Of a stretch of 64,000 nucleotides of DNA, positions 43,601 to 53,900 are shown in pieces; position 1 is the stretch's first letter; each line of letters begins with the position of its first letter. Under the pieces are notes generated by a model. That model did no database searches. It was not told the DNA's origin and saw only the letters and a list, made by a program, of their open reading frames with translations. The position numbers were made by a program, and so were the translations under genes. This stretch comes from Enoplolaimus lenunculus (Eukaryota > Nematoda > Enoplea > Enoplida > Thoracostomopsidae): positions 1-64,000 of the forward strand of contig JASANG010000797.1 in the NCBI GenBank assembly GCA_030248215.1, written 5' to 3'.

Positions 43601-43624
43601 TGCCTATCACAAGTTGGAAAATAG
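37628..43624 (+). CDS. Alpha-carbonic anhydrase B, 8 exons, 380 aa, basic C-terminal tail
   Basis: Tandem paralogue of the upstream enzyme. Exons are 37628-37682, 38421-38477, 38999-39175, 39903-40051, 40978-41058, 41662-41734, 42343-42503 and 43235-43624 (1143 nt). The first seven exons have exactly the same lengths and phases as gene A. It has a signal peptide, the SDKQYWDY and EDCNGKEQSP motifs, zinc ligands in QAHFHWG and LHMVH, GSEH, and GSFTTPPCTE, so it should be catalytically competent and extracellular. The last exon diverges after VYFRPPSATK into about 70 basic residues with no hydrophobic anchor, so this form may be secreted rather than membrane-bound. An AATAAA lies 48 bp after the stop. 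A 90-nt in-frame open stretch at 39785-39874 could be a cassette, but including it would make the domain too long. Confidence 0.88.
37735..37985. mobile_element. MITE with GGCCAATATTCTATTCAGGC ends
   Basis: Left end TAGGCCAATATTCTATTCAG, right end GGCCTGAATAGCAAATTAGCC; paired with AATTACCAATTG / CAATTAGTAATTGG. It lies inside intron 1 of carbonic anhydrase B, 50 bp after exon 1. Confidence 0.65.
38155..38361. mobile_element. TA-type palindromic MITE
   Basis: CACTGCAAAAATTGTGAG to TTACCATTGTTTGCAGTG, preceded by TA; in intron 1 of carbonic anhydrase B. Confidence 0.72.
38421..38477 (+). CDS. Carbonic anhydrase B exon 2
   Basis: 57 nt, acceptor ATAATTTTAG, donor GTAAGT. It encodes AHSASDKQYWDYHPTGSFG. 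Confidence 0.87.
38867..38945. mobile_element. Harbinger-like MITE, right-end fragment
   Basis: TTGCAGCTGCAAGTTACCAG to AACTTGCACATGTCAATACG; it lies about 50 bp before exon 3 of carbonic anhydrase B. Confidence 0.55.
38999..39175 (+). CDS. Carbonic anhydrase B exon 3
   Basis: 177 nt, acceptor TTTACTAG, donor GTAAGC, phase 1 at both ends. It encodes GPNNWGSLKGFEDCNGKEQS and PINIRHRD. Roughly 80% identical to gene A, clearly less than exons 4 and 7. Confidence 0.9.
39239..39446. mobile_element. TA-type palindromic MITE
   Basis: A very clean palindrome: ATGGGGAGTCAAATTGACTC to GAGTCAATTTGACTCCCCAT. The extreme left end is lost. 63 bp after exon 3 of carbonic anhydrase B. Confidence 0.73.
39521..39580 (+). 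mobile_element. Helitron fragment
   Basis: Shares ATTAAAGCTGGAACGC and a GC-rich GCACCGCTCGTGCG hairpin before GACTAA (a CTRR end). Most of the interior is gone. Confidence 0.45.
39903..40051 (+). CDS. Carbonic anhydrase B exon 4 (first two zinc histidines)
   Basis: 149 nt, acceptor ATATTTTAG, donor GTAAGC. It encodes IISPPPSPLYILDDGNGDRF, then QAHFHWG and GSEHFLNGKSFPLE. Differences from gene A are confined to the first ~50 bp. Confidence 0.92.
40347..40694. mobile_element. hAT-like MITE
   Basis: Ends CAGGGTGCAACCGGAGG and CCTCCGGTTGTACCCTG with a perfect 8-bp duplication ATAAATAA (40339-40346, 40695-40702). CAGGG ends and 8-bp duplications fit hAT. The interior carries several CCGGAG motifs. 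In intron 4 of carbonic anhydrase B. Confidence 0.8.
40819..40948. mobile_element. TTAA element, internally deleted copy 7 without tRNA core
   Basis: 130 bp with both TTAA flanks and both terminal repeats (CCTTTCTCACATG and AATGTGAAAAGGGG) but lacking the whole tRNA-like segment. This shows that the inverted ends, not the tRNA part, define the element. It lies about 30 bp before exon 5 of carbonic anhydrase B. Confidence 0.72.
40978..41058 (+). CDS. Carbonic anhydrase B exon 5 (third zinc histidine)
   Basis: 81 nt, acceptor TTTCAG, donor GTATAT, phase 0. It encodes LHMVHKAMNDAGYNNRNQ and FLVVGIFFK. An internally deleted TTAA element ends about 30 bp upstream of the exon. Confidence 0.9.
41277..41526. 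mobile_element. TTAGGC-bearing MITE, class b
   Basis: In intron 5 of carbonic anhydrase B. Ends GGCCAATGTAAAGAACAGG and GGATCTTTACATTTGCC; three CCTAAG blocks. Confidence 0.75.
41662..41734 (+). CDS. Carbonic anhydrase B exon 6
   Basis: 73 nt, acceptor ATATTCAG, donor GTAACC. It encodes VDDNTQNSALDTFLNTAFRS. Only about 70% identical to its counterpart in gene A. Confidence 0.86.
42343..42503 (+). CDS. Carbonic anhydrase B exon 7 (TTPPC active-site exon)
   Basis: 161 nt, acceptor TTGCTTTCAG, donor GTATGT. It encodes DTARLGAPFDIRQLMPKDLS and NGSFTTPPCTEAVQW. From IRQLMPK onwards it is almost identical at DNA level to exon 7 of gene A, including the first bases of the intron. Confidence 0.9.
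43235..43624 (+). CDS. Carbonic anhydrase B exon 8 (basic C-terminal tail)
   Basis: 390 nt, acceptor TGTTTTAG, ending in TAG. The conserved part LESLRTFINYLPQ...NYRPP...VYFRPP is followed by a Lys/Arg/Ser-rich tail without a membrane segment. A weak donor (CCG|GTAAAC near 43518) inside the tail leaves open an alternative 3' end. Confidence 0.78.
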   Translation, partial: LESLRTFINYLPQPEPGSDSDRENQVLVEQPLLDNYRPPLPVNNRRVYFRPPSATKLTAGSRIKTVQKVRADTVPIRVVFANCLTQSRHQRTYNRVNSRSSVSKNRLGKKHRQTSGYPRILVCLSQVGK

Positions 43625-43671
43625 TGTTCGTTCCTAGTGCATGAAGTTTTAGAATTTAGATTCAAAGCTGA

Positions 43672-43677
43672 AATAAA
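43672..43677 (+). promoter_or_regulatory. Polyadenylation signal of carbonic anhydrase B
   Basis: Canonical AATAAA 48 bp downstream of the TAG stop of exon 8, a normal distance for a short 3' UTR. It supports the stop being the true gene end. Confidence 0.55.
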
Positions 43678-43723
43678 AGTTAGTCCTTGGACGGTCTGCT
43701 ACCAGCCTGGCCGTATAAGCCAG

Positions 43724-43885
43724 CCCGGTTAAGCCAGCTCACCTTGCTATGGGGGAAGGCTAAAAATTATTCATGAGGTGCATGCAAGGGTTTTCAATGA
43801 GTTACAATCTGTGCTGAAAATTTTCTAGGGGGGTCAAAACTTTTCCAGGGGTTGAGCCCCCCTGGCCCCCACAGGCCCGCGGTAC
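43724..43885. mobile_element. MITE with GCCCGGTTAAGCCAGC ends
   Basis: Same family: GGGGGAAGGCTAAAAATT, GAAAATTTTCTAGGGGGG, GAGCCCCCCTGGCCCCC. About 100 bp after the stop of carbonic anhydrase B. Confidence 0.62.
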
Positions 43886-43928
43886 AGCCCGTATATCCGG
43901 CCGCAAATATTTTCTTGATAGAAAAATT

Positions 43929-44122
43929 GGCCAATGTTACTTTAAGGGGCGTAACTGCAGATTATGAGTATTCCTAAGCCTAAGCCTAAGCGTTGCAAAA
44001 ATGAATTCCTAAGCCTAAGCCTCAGCCTAAGCCTAAATCTAAGAAAAAATGTAATCTAGAATCTAAATCTACTTTTTATAGACCCACCAGAAACCTGGAC
44101 GCCCTTTAAAGTAAAATGGACC
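43929..44122. mobile_element. TTAGGC-bearing MITE, class c
   Basis: Perfect 8-bp duplication GAAAAATT at 43921-43928 and 44123-44130. Ends GGCCAATGTTACTTTAAGGG and CCCTTTAAAGTAAAATGGACC. Confidence 0.82.
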
Positions 44123-45097
44123 GAAAAATTGTTGTACTACAATAAAATTGAGTTATCATGAGATGGATAACATTGCATGGTATATTTATGGATGACGTCA
44201 TAGTGGGTTTTGGCTTATACAACGTATATACGTTTTTGATGACGTTTCGCTTAGAAAACAACGGCTGCACCATTCTAAACAGTTCCTTGGACACTGTTTT
44301 TGTATTACCTGAAATTGAAAAATTTGATACGACGTGGGGTAAAAACATTGATTAGTTGATTTAAAAGTTTACAGGAAAAACTTTCATTAATTTAAAATTT
44401 TGTATCGTTGCAGCTAACGCTCGGATTAAGCTGAAAAATGCATACTTGGATTCTAGTCTGGTCTGGCAGTAGCTTATGCTGAGGGGGTCCTAGAACAAAT
44501 GAAATCAGATCCCGACACTTATTTGGTTACATTCTTCAGGACGGTCACTTATTAATATGTTTATATATAGGTTTGTTGAAGTGTTAAACTCAATGTATTG
44601 AACACGGTTGTAACAGTAGTATAAGCATATTTCTAAGCCTATTAAGGCTAAAGAAAACATTACTCTAAACATTAAACTTATACACTATTATGGTTCTGTG
44701 GAAAAATAGGACTGTCCCTGATGTTTACTTGGGCCATTGTCAGAATGTGTTATATTTTACTGCTCAAAGTATTGATGTGCTACAATTTCTGCTTATGTAT
44801 AATAACAGCGTTTGATGCGGTAATAGTAACGTCGGCTTAATTCTTTTTAAATTTAGAATCAAATTAGCAATCAAAATAGCACCAATTGTCAATGTTATTT
44901 TTAACGCCGTAACTAAAGATTAAGCATATTCCTAAGCTTAAAGCATTGAAAAAACTATAGTCTAAAATCGAAGTTTTACTCTGTTGCAATATAAAGTTAG
45001 GAAACAAGACTGTCTCAAAAATAACATGGGTCGAGTCAATTTTAGATAATTCGTCGTTGGGTACACATGACTTTTCCGAAATGGACAATAATTGAAC
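44123..45097. other. No supported gene
   Basis: A 65-codon frame at 44158-44355 has no splice, homology or codon support. 44900-45035 carries a decayed class c element. Confidence 0.4.
44589..44737. mobile_element. TTAGGC-bearing MITE, degraded
   Basis: Left end AATGTATTGAACACGG with the AACAGTAGTATAAGCATATT segment; right end CCTGATGTTTACTTGGGCC; only two repeat units left. Confidence 0.58.
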
Positions 45098-45385
45098 CAG
45101 TCTGTAACCGAATATCCGTTTCCGGTAAAAATCAGTGTTCGTTTCCGTTTCTGTTATAGAAATAACGAAAATTACGGGTTTTTTACGTTCAAAATTAGTT
45201 GTAAATCACGTATATGCTGCAATTGTTCAAAAATAAAAAAAGAATTACGAAATTCATCCAAAATATTAAAAATTGCGAGCATATGCCACTTTTTTATCCT
45301 TTGAAAGACCGGTAAATTTGTGCACGCTTCAATTGTGTTGGCAGAAAAATAAAACATTTTTGAAACTTTTATACTTCAATATCCG
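45098..45385. repeat. Interspersed repeat with CCGAATATCCGTTTCCGG motif
   Basis: Second clear copy of the repeat at 4356-4690, in the same orientation and order of shared blocks. Confidence 0.5.
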
Positions 45386-45430
45386 TTTCCGTTATTTTGT
45401 ATTATACGTTTACACCCAGAACTGAAAATA

Positions 45431-45925
45431 CTGTAGTGACCGGAAAAAGAGGGGGTGACTGATATTTATTTACCCTCTGTAGTGACCCGAATAAGAAGGG
45501 GGACTGATATTTATTTGGCCCCTCCAGACGAGACCCAGTTGTTCCGTTGCGTACTGTTATTCATTTTTAACCCGCCCTTTCGCCGCCTTTTGTTATATTG
45601 ATATGTACGGTATTGCAACTATGCGTTGAATTAAACGTTTATTTGTCGTGTCAATAGCTTGAACAATAATGCAACGTTATACTTAGGAATGTATATACTT
45701 TCAAACCTTAAGTACGCTTTAAAGTTTCGAACTCAACGTTATTTGGTCCTGGATTCATTTGTGCGCTACAATTAGAGATAATTGACATTTATAGACTCTA
45801 ACTATGGTTTAGGGACTCTATAGGCTTACGGACTTATATCAGAAATACGGATTCCTATTGATTAGGACGCAAAATGGGAATCCCCATCTTATTATTCCTC
45901 CACCCTCTTATTCGGGTCACTACAG
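45431..45925. mobile_element. MITE with CTGTAGTGACCCGAATAAG ends
   Basis: Right end 'CTTATTCGGGTCACTACAG'. The left end occurs twice in tandem (45431 and 45477). About 495 bp, no coding capacity. Confidence 0.7.
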
Positions 45926-46304
45926 TTCCATAACTGCGGTCAGCACAGTATCATGACGAAATTGAGTATTTAGGCTAGCAGATTATTGCGCCAATAAGCC
46001 TATGCCTAGCTACACATTGAATATAAAGCACATTTATTCAGTACTATAATGTATATTATATTTAATATTTAAAACATTGCAAAAGTTCGTTGCATGTTTA
46101 TAATGGCAGTTCAAATTAATGCACCAATAACTACTGAAACGGTAGACGGTGAGAGATAAAATAATTGACAAAAAAATCGCCAGCTAAACCAGCGAAGCGA
46201 GTGACAAGCCAAACGCCACTTTAGTACTAAATCTTACTAAATACAAAATTCTGGCTTTGATCACTGTTGGCATGTTTAAGACCGGGTCGGTCCAACGTCC
46301 TGGG

Positions 46305-46494
46305 ATATTAGTAATAGGGTTATGCCTAGGAATATGCTCATTCTTACGTTTAGGATTAGGCTTAGGCTTAGAAATATGCTCATTCTTACTTTTAGGCTTA
46401 GGCCTAGGAATATGATCATTCTTACGCTTAGGTTTAGGCTTAAGCTTAGGAATATGCTTATAATACTATTCCGCCTCTGTTCGTTACATTGGCC
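46305..46494. mobile_element. TTAGGC-bearing MITE, class b, left end missing
   Basis: Three blocks of TTAGG-type repeats separated by GGAATATGCTCATTCTTAC; right end TGTTCGTTACATTGGCC. Confidence 0.65.
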
Positions 46495-46727
46495 AAAACA
46501 TTGCTGTATTTTTGTTATAATTAAAAAAACCATTTGAAACATTGCACTGAATACCTTGATAAGCTCGCTTTAAATGAGTTATACGATACCCTAAACCTTA
46601 ATTTGTAATTTTTGTGCACATTTTCGCTAATTTCGGCAAAAAATACTGAAATGATTTATCAAAAAACTCAACTTTATTTATAACTGAAAGCACGTTGGCA
46701 TTATTTTGAACAATTAAATAAAAAAGG

Positions 46728-46952
46728 CCCATATTCTCAAATGCATATAACACCTACCATCGGTTAGCGATAGGTTTTCAAGCTGACGAACATCTTCAAT
46801 TGCAGATGTTAAAAATGGTACAGAAGTAGGGCAAATCAAACGCGAACAATGTGCTGAATTTCGAACCTTACTATACGTTTGTTGCAAAGTAAACAGGAAT
46901 TATTACCAACTGGTGATAGGTGCGACATACATTTGAGAATACGAGCTCGAAT
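46728..46952. mobile_element. MITE with CATATTCTCAAATGC ends, single-unit core
   Basis: Same family as 17330-18445 but with one copy of the TGCTGAATTTCGAACCTTAC core; ends in ACATTTGAGAATACGAGC. Confidence 0.7.
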
Positions 46953-47819
46953 TTGCGTTTCTGGTATACATAGACATCCTGTGGCTATTATGCAAGCATC
47001 TATAAGCAAATATATAACATTATAACATTAGATACATAAGCAATAAAAGTTAATTGACCATTTGCAATATTCTAATTGTATTACAATCAAATTATTTAGA
47101 AGTAAATTTAATTTGTTTTTCGACCAATCTATAAATTTCAATTTTACTAAAGCACTATTCACACGTGAAAGTTTTTTGCTGCGAGAACATGCAGCTGCCA
47201 ATTGCACGCAGAACTTGCATTTTTCTCATCAGCCAACGAGAAAGCGGTTGCAATAAATTCAGTGAACTTGAGTGATTGTCACACATGTGAACTAAATTCC
47301 TTGCTATGTGATTTTTAATGAATTATTTGCAGCTGCAAGTTTTTCGAACGGGATTTTAGACAAAACTTGCAAGTCCAAGTAATATTTCTGCTCATTTCGA
47401 GAACTGCAAACACTTAATCAACTTTAAGACTTTGGTCAATCAATTAATACTGTTTCAAAGTATCACTGATACAGAATGCCGCATATTTGGTTATTTTCAT
47501 AGATTTCTCAGCCTTAACTGGCAATTTTTAATTTAAGTTTGATGAATATTTTTAAAAACAAACAAATAATTTCATGATTCCTGTGAATATGAATATCACA
47601 ACAAAAGTGTTTATCTGAAATGTTTTATATCGGGATCGCTCGCTTAATTTAATGTTCCAATGTCCGGTTCAGTTCAAACGCACGACTGCGTTGTTCAACT
47701 CAACTGAGCAAACCAGGGTTGTGCCAAAATCCGGTCTTTTTGAGTAAAGTTGATTTTTCTTGTTTGGGATGACTCGAATTCAAATAACCACGGTCCTAAG
47801 TTCTATTTTTTTTACTATA
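46953..47819. other. No gene seen
   Basis: AT-rich sequence around the Harbinger-like element at 47151-47380; no further structure recognised. Confidence 0.45.
47151..47380. mobile_element. Harbinger-like MITE, short form, right end degraded
   Basis: Left end AGCACTATTCACACGTGAAA after TAA; shares the block GAGAAAGCGGTTGCAATAAA with other copies. Confidence 0.65.
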
Positions 47820-48080
47820 TTAACCCTTTCTCACATGAATATTTTCTATTTCCCTTGAGACCTACTTTTCTGCTGGGATTCGAACTTCAGTGACTGGAGT
47901 GGGAGGCGTATACCATCACCACTCAGCTATAGGAGCTTGACGCTCGAACCCGAGGGGGCTCTCACGTCTTGTGGTGATTTAGTACTATGTATACGTGTTG
48001 CAATTGTTAAACACGGTGCGATTAACGTATATACACTGCGCTGAGTTGCCTATAGGCCACTGAATGTGAGAAGGGATTAA
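47820..48080 (-). mobile_element. TTAA element with tRNA-Gly-like core, copy 8
   Basis: Complete subfamily I copy with TTAA at both ends; minus-strand A box TAGCTGAGTGG. Confidence 0.76.
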
Positions 48081-48170
48081 ACTAAATGCAAAAATGCCTA
48101 TCAATTTGTGGAAAGTTCTTAGGGTAAAATGCTCGATAGGAAATTTTAGCAATATTGTAACAACGTACGA

Positions 48171-48334
48171 CGGTTGTATAGATCACTTGCAAAACGTTTT
48201 TCTGCTGGACTGCAATAGAGTACGCAAGAACTATTTTTTGCTTACGCTTAAGCTTATTCTCACAGTTATGTTTAGCCTTAGGCTTAACAATATACTTATA
48301 CTACGATTACTGCCCTGTTCTATACATTAGCCGA
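48171..48334. mobile_element. TTAGGC-bearing MITE, class a, degraded
   Basis: Right end CCCTGTTCTATACATTAGCC; flanks CAACGTAC and GAACGTAC are a near-perfect 8-bp duplication. Confidence 0.62.
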
Positions 48335-48640
48335 ACGTACTAAAACCGTTTAATATTGGTTACGTAACAGAGCATCGATTGGGCGTAGCCAAGAACAAAT
48401 TTGATTGCTAAATTTTGAAAGAGTCGAGTTATTTTGCTTTAGAAAAAGTTTCTAAAAACCCTGTACAAAAATCACAAAAACAAAATCCACCGCTGAACTT
48501 TTCGCTACAACTTTTAGAACACACAAATTATTAGCAAAATTTTTCTATTTCTTCTTGAAAAAATAATTCGCTGGTTCACAAATTACTGAATCAAATATTT
48601 CATATATAAAAAACAACAGTGTGATTGGTTAAAAAATATA

Positions 48641-48908
48641 TTAACCCTTTCACTCATAGAGTATACTTTGAGCAACTAAATACAATAATGTACGAGCAAT
48701 ACACACACTGTAAGCAGTGTTTAACATTTATAACATATATGCGCAGTGCAAAATCTCCACAAGACGTGGGAGCTTACTCGGGCTCGAGCGTCAAGCTCGT
48801 ATAGCTCAGTGGTCATCGTAAACGCCTCCCACCCGTGACTCTAGGGTTCGAATCTTTTGAAAATACATCTCATATGAAATTGAAAATATTCATGTGAGAA
48901 AGGGGATA
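48641..48908 (+). mobile_element. TTAA element with tRNA-Gly-like core, copy 9
   Basis: Subfamily II in plus orientation; left TTAA intact, right end ATAA. A box TAGCTCAGTGG, loop CTCCCAC, B box GGTTCGAATC. Confidence 0.74.
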
Positions 48909-49063
48909 ATGTGAAATTAATTTTTACATTTGAATACTTCATTCATGGAAACTTTTATGCGTCCGCAATTCATATTTTTAAAAACATTTAATAACACGGC
49001 TAAAAACAAACCAGTGTGGTATGGGCGTAGTCAGAATTTTAGAAAGAGGTACAAGCTGCGCAG

Positions 49064-49245
49064 GCCTGTAGCCAGCTCATCTTGCTAGGTGGGGCTAAAA
49101 ATGGTTCAAGAGGGGCATACAAGTGTTTTCAATGACTTGGATGGTTGCTTGTGTTGAGAACTGAAACCGAAAAATCCCTGTACAAAAAATGCAAAGAGGG
49201 GGGCGGCGTTGACGCCTTAGCCACCCCCTTGGCTACGCCTTCGAA
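49064..49245. mobile_element. MITE with CTGTAGCCAGC ends
   Basis: CCTGTAGCCAGCTCATCTTG to CACCCCCTTGGCTACGCCTT. It ends 25 bp downstream of the stop of the minus-strand gene, so it may lie in its 3' UTR. Confidence 0.6.
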
Positions 49246-49269
49246 CTGTGGCACAAGTATGATATATAT

Positions 49270-50956
49270 TTAAACCAGGGTCAACCCCAACACCAAACCT
49301 ACAATTAACCCGACGAGTAAAATGGCAATGACCACCCAAATAACTGTTGTCAGTCCACTCTCGCAACAGACACGGTAGCATGCGCCGTGTGACTGTTGCG
49401 GTTTCTCAATATCAGCGGTGATTTTTGACGCGTTTTTGCTGTTGCCGTTGTTGCCGTTGTTGTTGTTGTTGTGTTCAATTTCGTTGCGTAATTTTTGTCG
49501 TAATCGATCCGATTCTGATGTCGATAAACCAACACCATTCGCGGCAGCTGTTCCACCATTGATTGATCCATTTTTGAGTGAATATTGATCGCACGTTCCA
49601 CCGCCAGCAAGCAATTCTGACGTTTTCATATGATTCGGCCCTGTTGCGTCGCCTATGATCATCACTGTTCCGTTACCATATCCAGGCGGTTGCTGTAGGC
49701 CGCATCGACCACCACCGATGCCGTATTGTGGATACTCGGCGCCATGCCAGCCCATTATGGGATTGGCCGCAGGTAGTGGGCCGTAGTCGCCAAATGGCAT
49801 CATTGGTCCAGGTCCCATGCCGCCGAAAAACGGTGCTGGCGGCTGCGGGGGACCATTATAAACCATCAGCGCTTGGCATTGACCCGGACCACCTGCGGCA
49901 TCTTCTCGTGTTCCGTACAGCGGCCCCATTTCTGGTGCCCTGGGTGGTAGCGGTGGCGGCTGGCATCCAGGGTCCATGCCGTTGAGAACCGGCGGACAAG
50001 GTAGTGGTCCGTATACCGGTCCGCCACCCATGGGTATCGGGTCAAAATTGACACTGCCACCGCCGCCGCGAACCAAATGCTCAACGCTTTGGCTTCGCGG
50101 GTGGCGATTTCGTTTTTTCTCACGCGTTGCGTTGCATTTTGTGTCTCTTTTGTTGTTTTTATTCGAGTTTCGATCGATTTGTTCGTCTGTCGACTCATTG
50201 TGCGAGGATGAAAACAAAATTCCAGCGCCCGTCATCAAATTGGCCGGACCTGATCCGTAAATGAGTTGCGGCGGCAGTGGCGGGGCCATAGGACCAAACG
50301 AAGGTCTTGGCGGTCCAAGCGGACCGCCGCCGCTGCCGCCAGCAAATCCAAATCTAGGCATTGTGCCAAATCCTCCGTTTGGCGGCGGTGGCATTGGGCC
50401 GAATGGCCGCGGTGGAAACATTGGAACTCTAGGGTCGGCCATAAACGGCGGCGGCGGAGGAGGCAGAGAGTTTCCAAACGCGTCGGCAGGCGGTTGTTGA
50501 TACGGCAGTACCGGGCCATTGGGCGGCGGCTGTGGTCCATGATTGTAAATCGGTCCAAAACGGCGGTAACGCGGCTGGCTTGCTGAGCGTTCAGAGTACG
50601 CTTCTTCATTTTGTGATGGACGGCCTTCTGGTTCATATTGAGATTCACATTCGTCCAACGCTGTCGACATTGTTTCTTTGTCGTTGTTGCTGTTGTTGCT
50701 GCTCGCGTTGCCGTTCAATTTATTGTGACCTCGTTTCTTCTTACTTTTATTCGTGTTTATGTTGTTATTGTTGTCGTTCAAGTTGTTGTTGATGTTGTTG
50801 TTTGTGTTGTTGTTGTTGTTGTTGTTGTTGCTTTTATCAGCGGTTGACAGCGTAATCGATTGATCGTCTTTTGATTCGTCGCTGTTTTGGTCTTCTTTGA
50901 TTGATTTCAAGTTTTTCGAATCAGGTACAGGCGGAATTTCGTCGAGAAATGGATTT
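49270..50956 (-). CDS. Unknown tail-anchored protein, exon 3 (poly-Asn, Pro/Gly, membrane tail)
   Basis: 1687 nt, acceptor CTATTTCAG, ending in TAA. The frame begins NPFLDEIPPVPDSKN and stays open for 562 codons. It carries an AAC/AAT-rich poly-Asn tract, a Pro/Gly-rich middle and the C-terminal hydrophobic segment. GC content is well above the flanks. Confidence 0.85.
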
Positions 50957-53900
50957 CTGAAATAGTAGCATTTATGGTTAGCAAATTTACTATTAATTCC
51001 GTGCGTTTTACAAGCATAACACCGTTTGCTAGAGTGTGTTTTTTAATAAATCAACATCATTGGACGCATTGTGGTCCTCAAAATCTGTATGGACAAAGAA
51101 ACCGACGTTTCAGCGAATTGGATAAACTTTACCCTGTTTCTGCATTCAAATTTACTAAAATACTATGGTTTGCCACAAAATGTAATTCCGTTTTGAGATA
51201 ATAGTAATTTTTTTACAAATATTTATTTCAAATTAAATCACATTTATCTTATGTGATTTTTGTTTATTGTTTCACCAGTTATTTGCTTTTTTAATAAATA
51301 AATAAATAAGTAAATTGATATCGGAACAATTCCATTCCTGATAATAAATAAATAAATAAATATAAACAAAGAAATAAGTAAATAAAATATACTAATACAC
51401 GCAAACAAATAAATAAAGTAAATAAAATATACTAATACACGCAAACAAATAAATAAAGTAAATAAAATATACTAATACACGCAAACAAATAAATAAAGTA
51501 AATAAAATATACTAATACACGCAAACAAATAAATAAAGTACCGTTTCGGTATTAACGGTGGCGAGTCAGATGCAGCGGCTTTCATTCGCTCTGAAACATC
51601 ATTGTTCACTTCACGCCACGATCTCGGCGCTTTGAGTGCTGCTGTAGACGCTACGCCGTTTGTTTGATGATTGTAAGCTGATGCTAACGAACCAGGCACC
51701 ACTGAGCCACCCAAAATCGATTCGGTCGTATCTTCGAGTCCACAACGAATTGCCGATTTATCGTCAACCTGAAACAATTATCAATTGAGCTACGGTCGAT
51801 TATCTGAACGGTTCAACGGATCCATTCTTTGCAGCGGCTACCACCGTCCACTCTTTGAATGGGCCGGGCATCTCGAGCCCTCGGCAAAGTCGACGACGCC
51901 CTGCAGTAAAGGCAACATTGAGATATACGAAGTCTATCAGAAGCGTAGTCTGAATTGTATTTCTAGAGGGAATAACCACGTCTAAAAGTTTTTCTGCAAG
52001 CGAGCGTAGGTGATTGAGAAAATTCTTCACTTATGCCGGTTACAGTCTGTAAAAAGTGTTGTTTTTCGACAAATATACTCTTTTTATCCCATTTGTACAC
52101 CCCCTTGAAGGCTACGGTAAAGTTTATAAGATACAATTTAATTGGTTAATCATCACAAGCGAAATATTTCAATTTTAGCCAATGAAACTCATTTTCAAAT
52201 GAGGTTCACTATATTCCATTGGTTTTAGGCAACAAATTAGAAACGAATATTTTGAGTTAATAATTTGGCAAAGAGCGTAAAAATGCTGATTACTTGCCAA
52301 ACCCGATATAAACCTACCAGAATATTCAAGGATTAATACTGTTTGACAATTACTATTTATAGTTTAATATCTATGAAATTAGTGCAAGTTTATAAGCTAA
52401 ATTAGTTGCAGTTCAATTTTTTGAATAAAACAGTGCGGTTGAAAACGAGCCCCAAACCGTCTAATTGGGGCCCTCCGACACTTGGAGAGCCGCATCCTGG
52501 CACAATAAATTTTTTTCGTAGACCACGAAGTTATACAGCTCTGAAATAGTTCATTGGAGGACTTGTCCGATATGTCTGGGGGTGAGGCAACTATCCTAAC
52601 ATCCAGTAGTGAATGTTGAATAGAAGCCAAGTACAATTCCGCAACAGAACGCTTTACATAAATAGCTTGTTTATCGCTTGTTAAGCCCTATTTAGACGTG
52701 CAAGTTTTTGGTGCGACATCATTTGCAGCGGCAACGTGCACTTTCAAGTGTTGTCCAAAATCCCGTTCGAAAAACTTGCAGCCGCAAATAATTCATTAAA
52801 AATCATACCTAGGAAATTAGTTCACATGTGTGAATATCCATGCAAGTTCACTGAATTTATTGCAGCCGCTTTCTCATTGGCTGATGAAAAAATGCAAGTT
52901 CGGCGTGCAATTTGCAGCTGCGACTTCTCGCAGCAAAAACTTGTTCGTGTGAATAGGGTTTTAGACCAAAATTTTGCTAAAAAATACATTCTAACTATAT
53001 AATTGTTATTTGAAGCTTAACAAATATTTAATGGTTATCTACAATATCAATTGCAACACTTGTTTTCTATTAACTATATTACACTTTAACTAAACCGTTT
53101 AAAACGTATAGTTAACGCATCGTTTAGTTGGTCAGGATACATTGTATCGTCCCAGTTTCTGGTAGGTCTGTAAAACAATAGGTTTACATTCTAGACATTA
53201 TTTTGCTTAGGCTTAGGAATAGACTTAAAAATACATTTTTAGCTTAGGCTTATGCTTAGACTTAGAAATATGCTAAATCTTATGTTACGGCCCTAAAAAA
53301 GTAACATAGGCCGTTTAGTTTGTAGCAAAAATTTACTATTCTTTTTAACGTGCCATGATAGGATGTGCAACGAAATACATTTAAAATAATGTTTCAATCA
53401 TTGAATAATAAATAATAAACAAATACTGTTTTAAAATCTATATCCGAAGTTGTGACCATTCAACGTTATTACTATCCCTATCTTAACACGAAACATAAGC
53501 ACTGGAGGATATATACATAATGGAGTACCCAGGCATAGGCTGTCTCAACGCAAATCCAAACCTAAACATGTATTACGATTTAGAAAAAAAGTTGCGTCCA
53601 ATTTCTTGCTTGCGAGAATATCAATATATTAAAGCTGGAACGCCCCACATACGTATTTTGGGCAACTTTCCAGCATTACTTTGTTTGCAATAGTTTCATT
53701 GACAAATACACGTGGTTGTTCTATGAAAAGAAAATTTGCAACGAAATTTTTGTGCTTTCGCTAACGTTTGCGCATTGCGCAAAGCTGGCAGACTAGTTTT
53801 CACTATCGCGCGAAGTTTCCCGTCAGAAATTTCGAAACTCGTCAATGAATATCAAAGCTGAATACTTAGCTAATTAAGCATAAATAAAATCAACAACGCT

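Noticed and set aside
44158-44355. 65-codon frame starting MRWITLHGIFMDD
   Set aside because: No splice support, no recognisable homology, and it lies between repeats; probably chance.
49728-50847. Several antisense or shifted frames over the large minus-strand exon
   Set aside because: Shadows of the real 546-codon frame, caused by its GC-rich Pro/Gly and poly-Asn codons.
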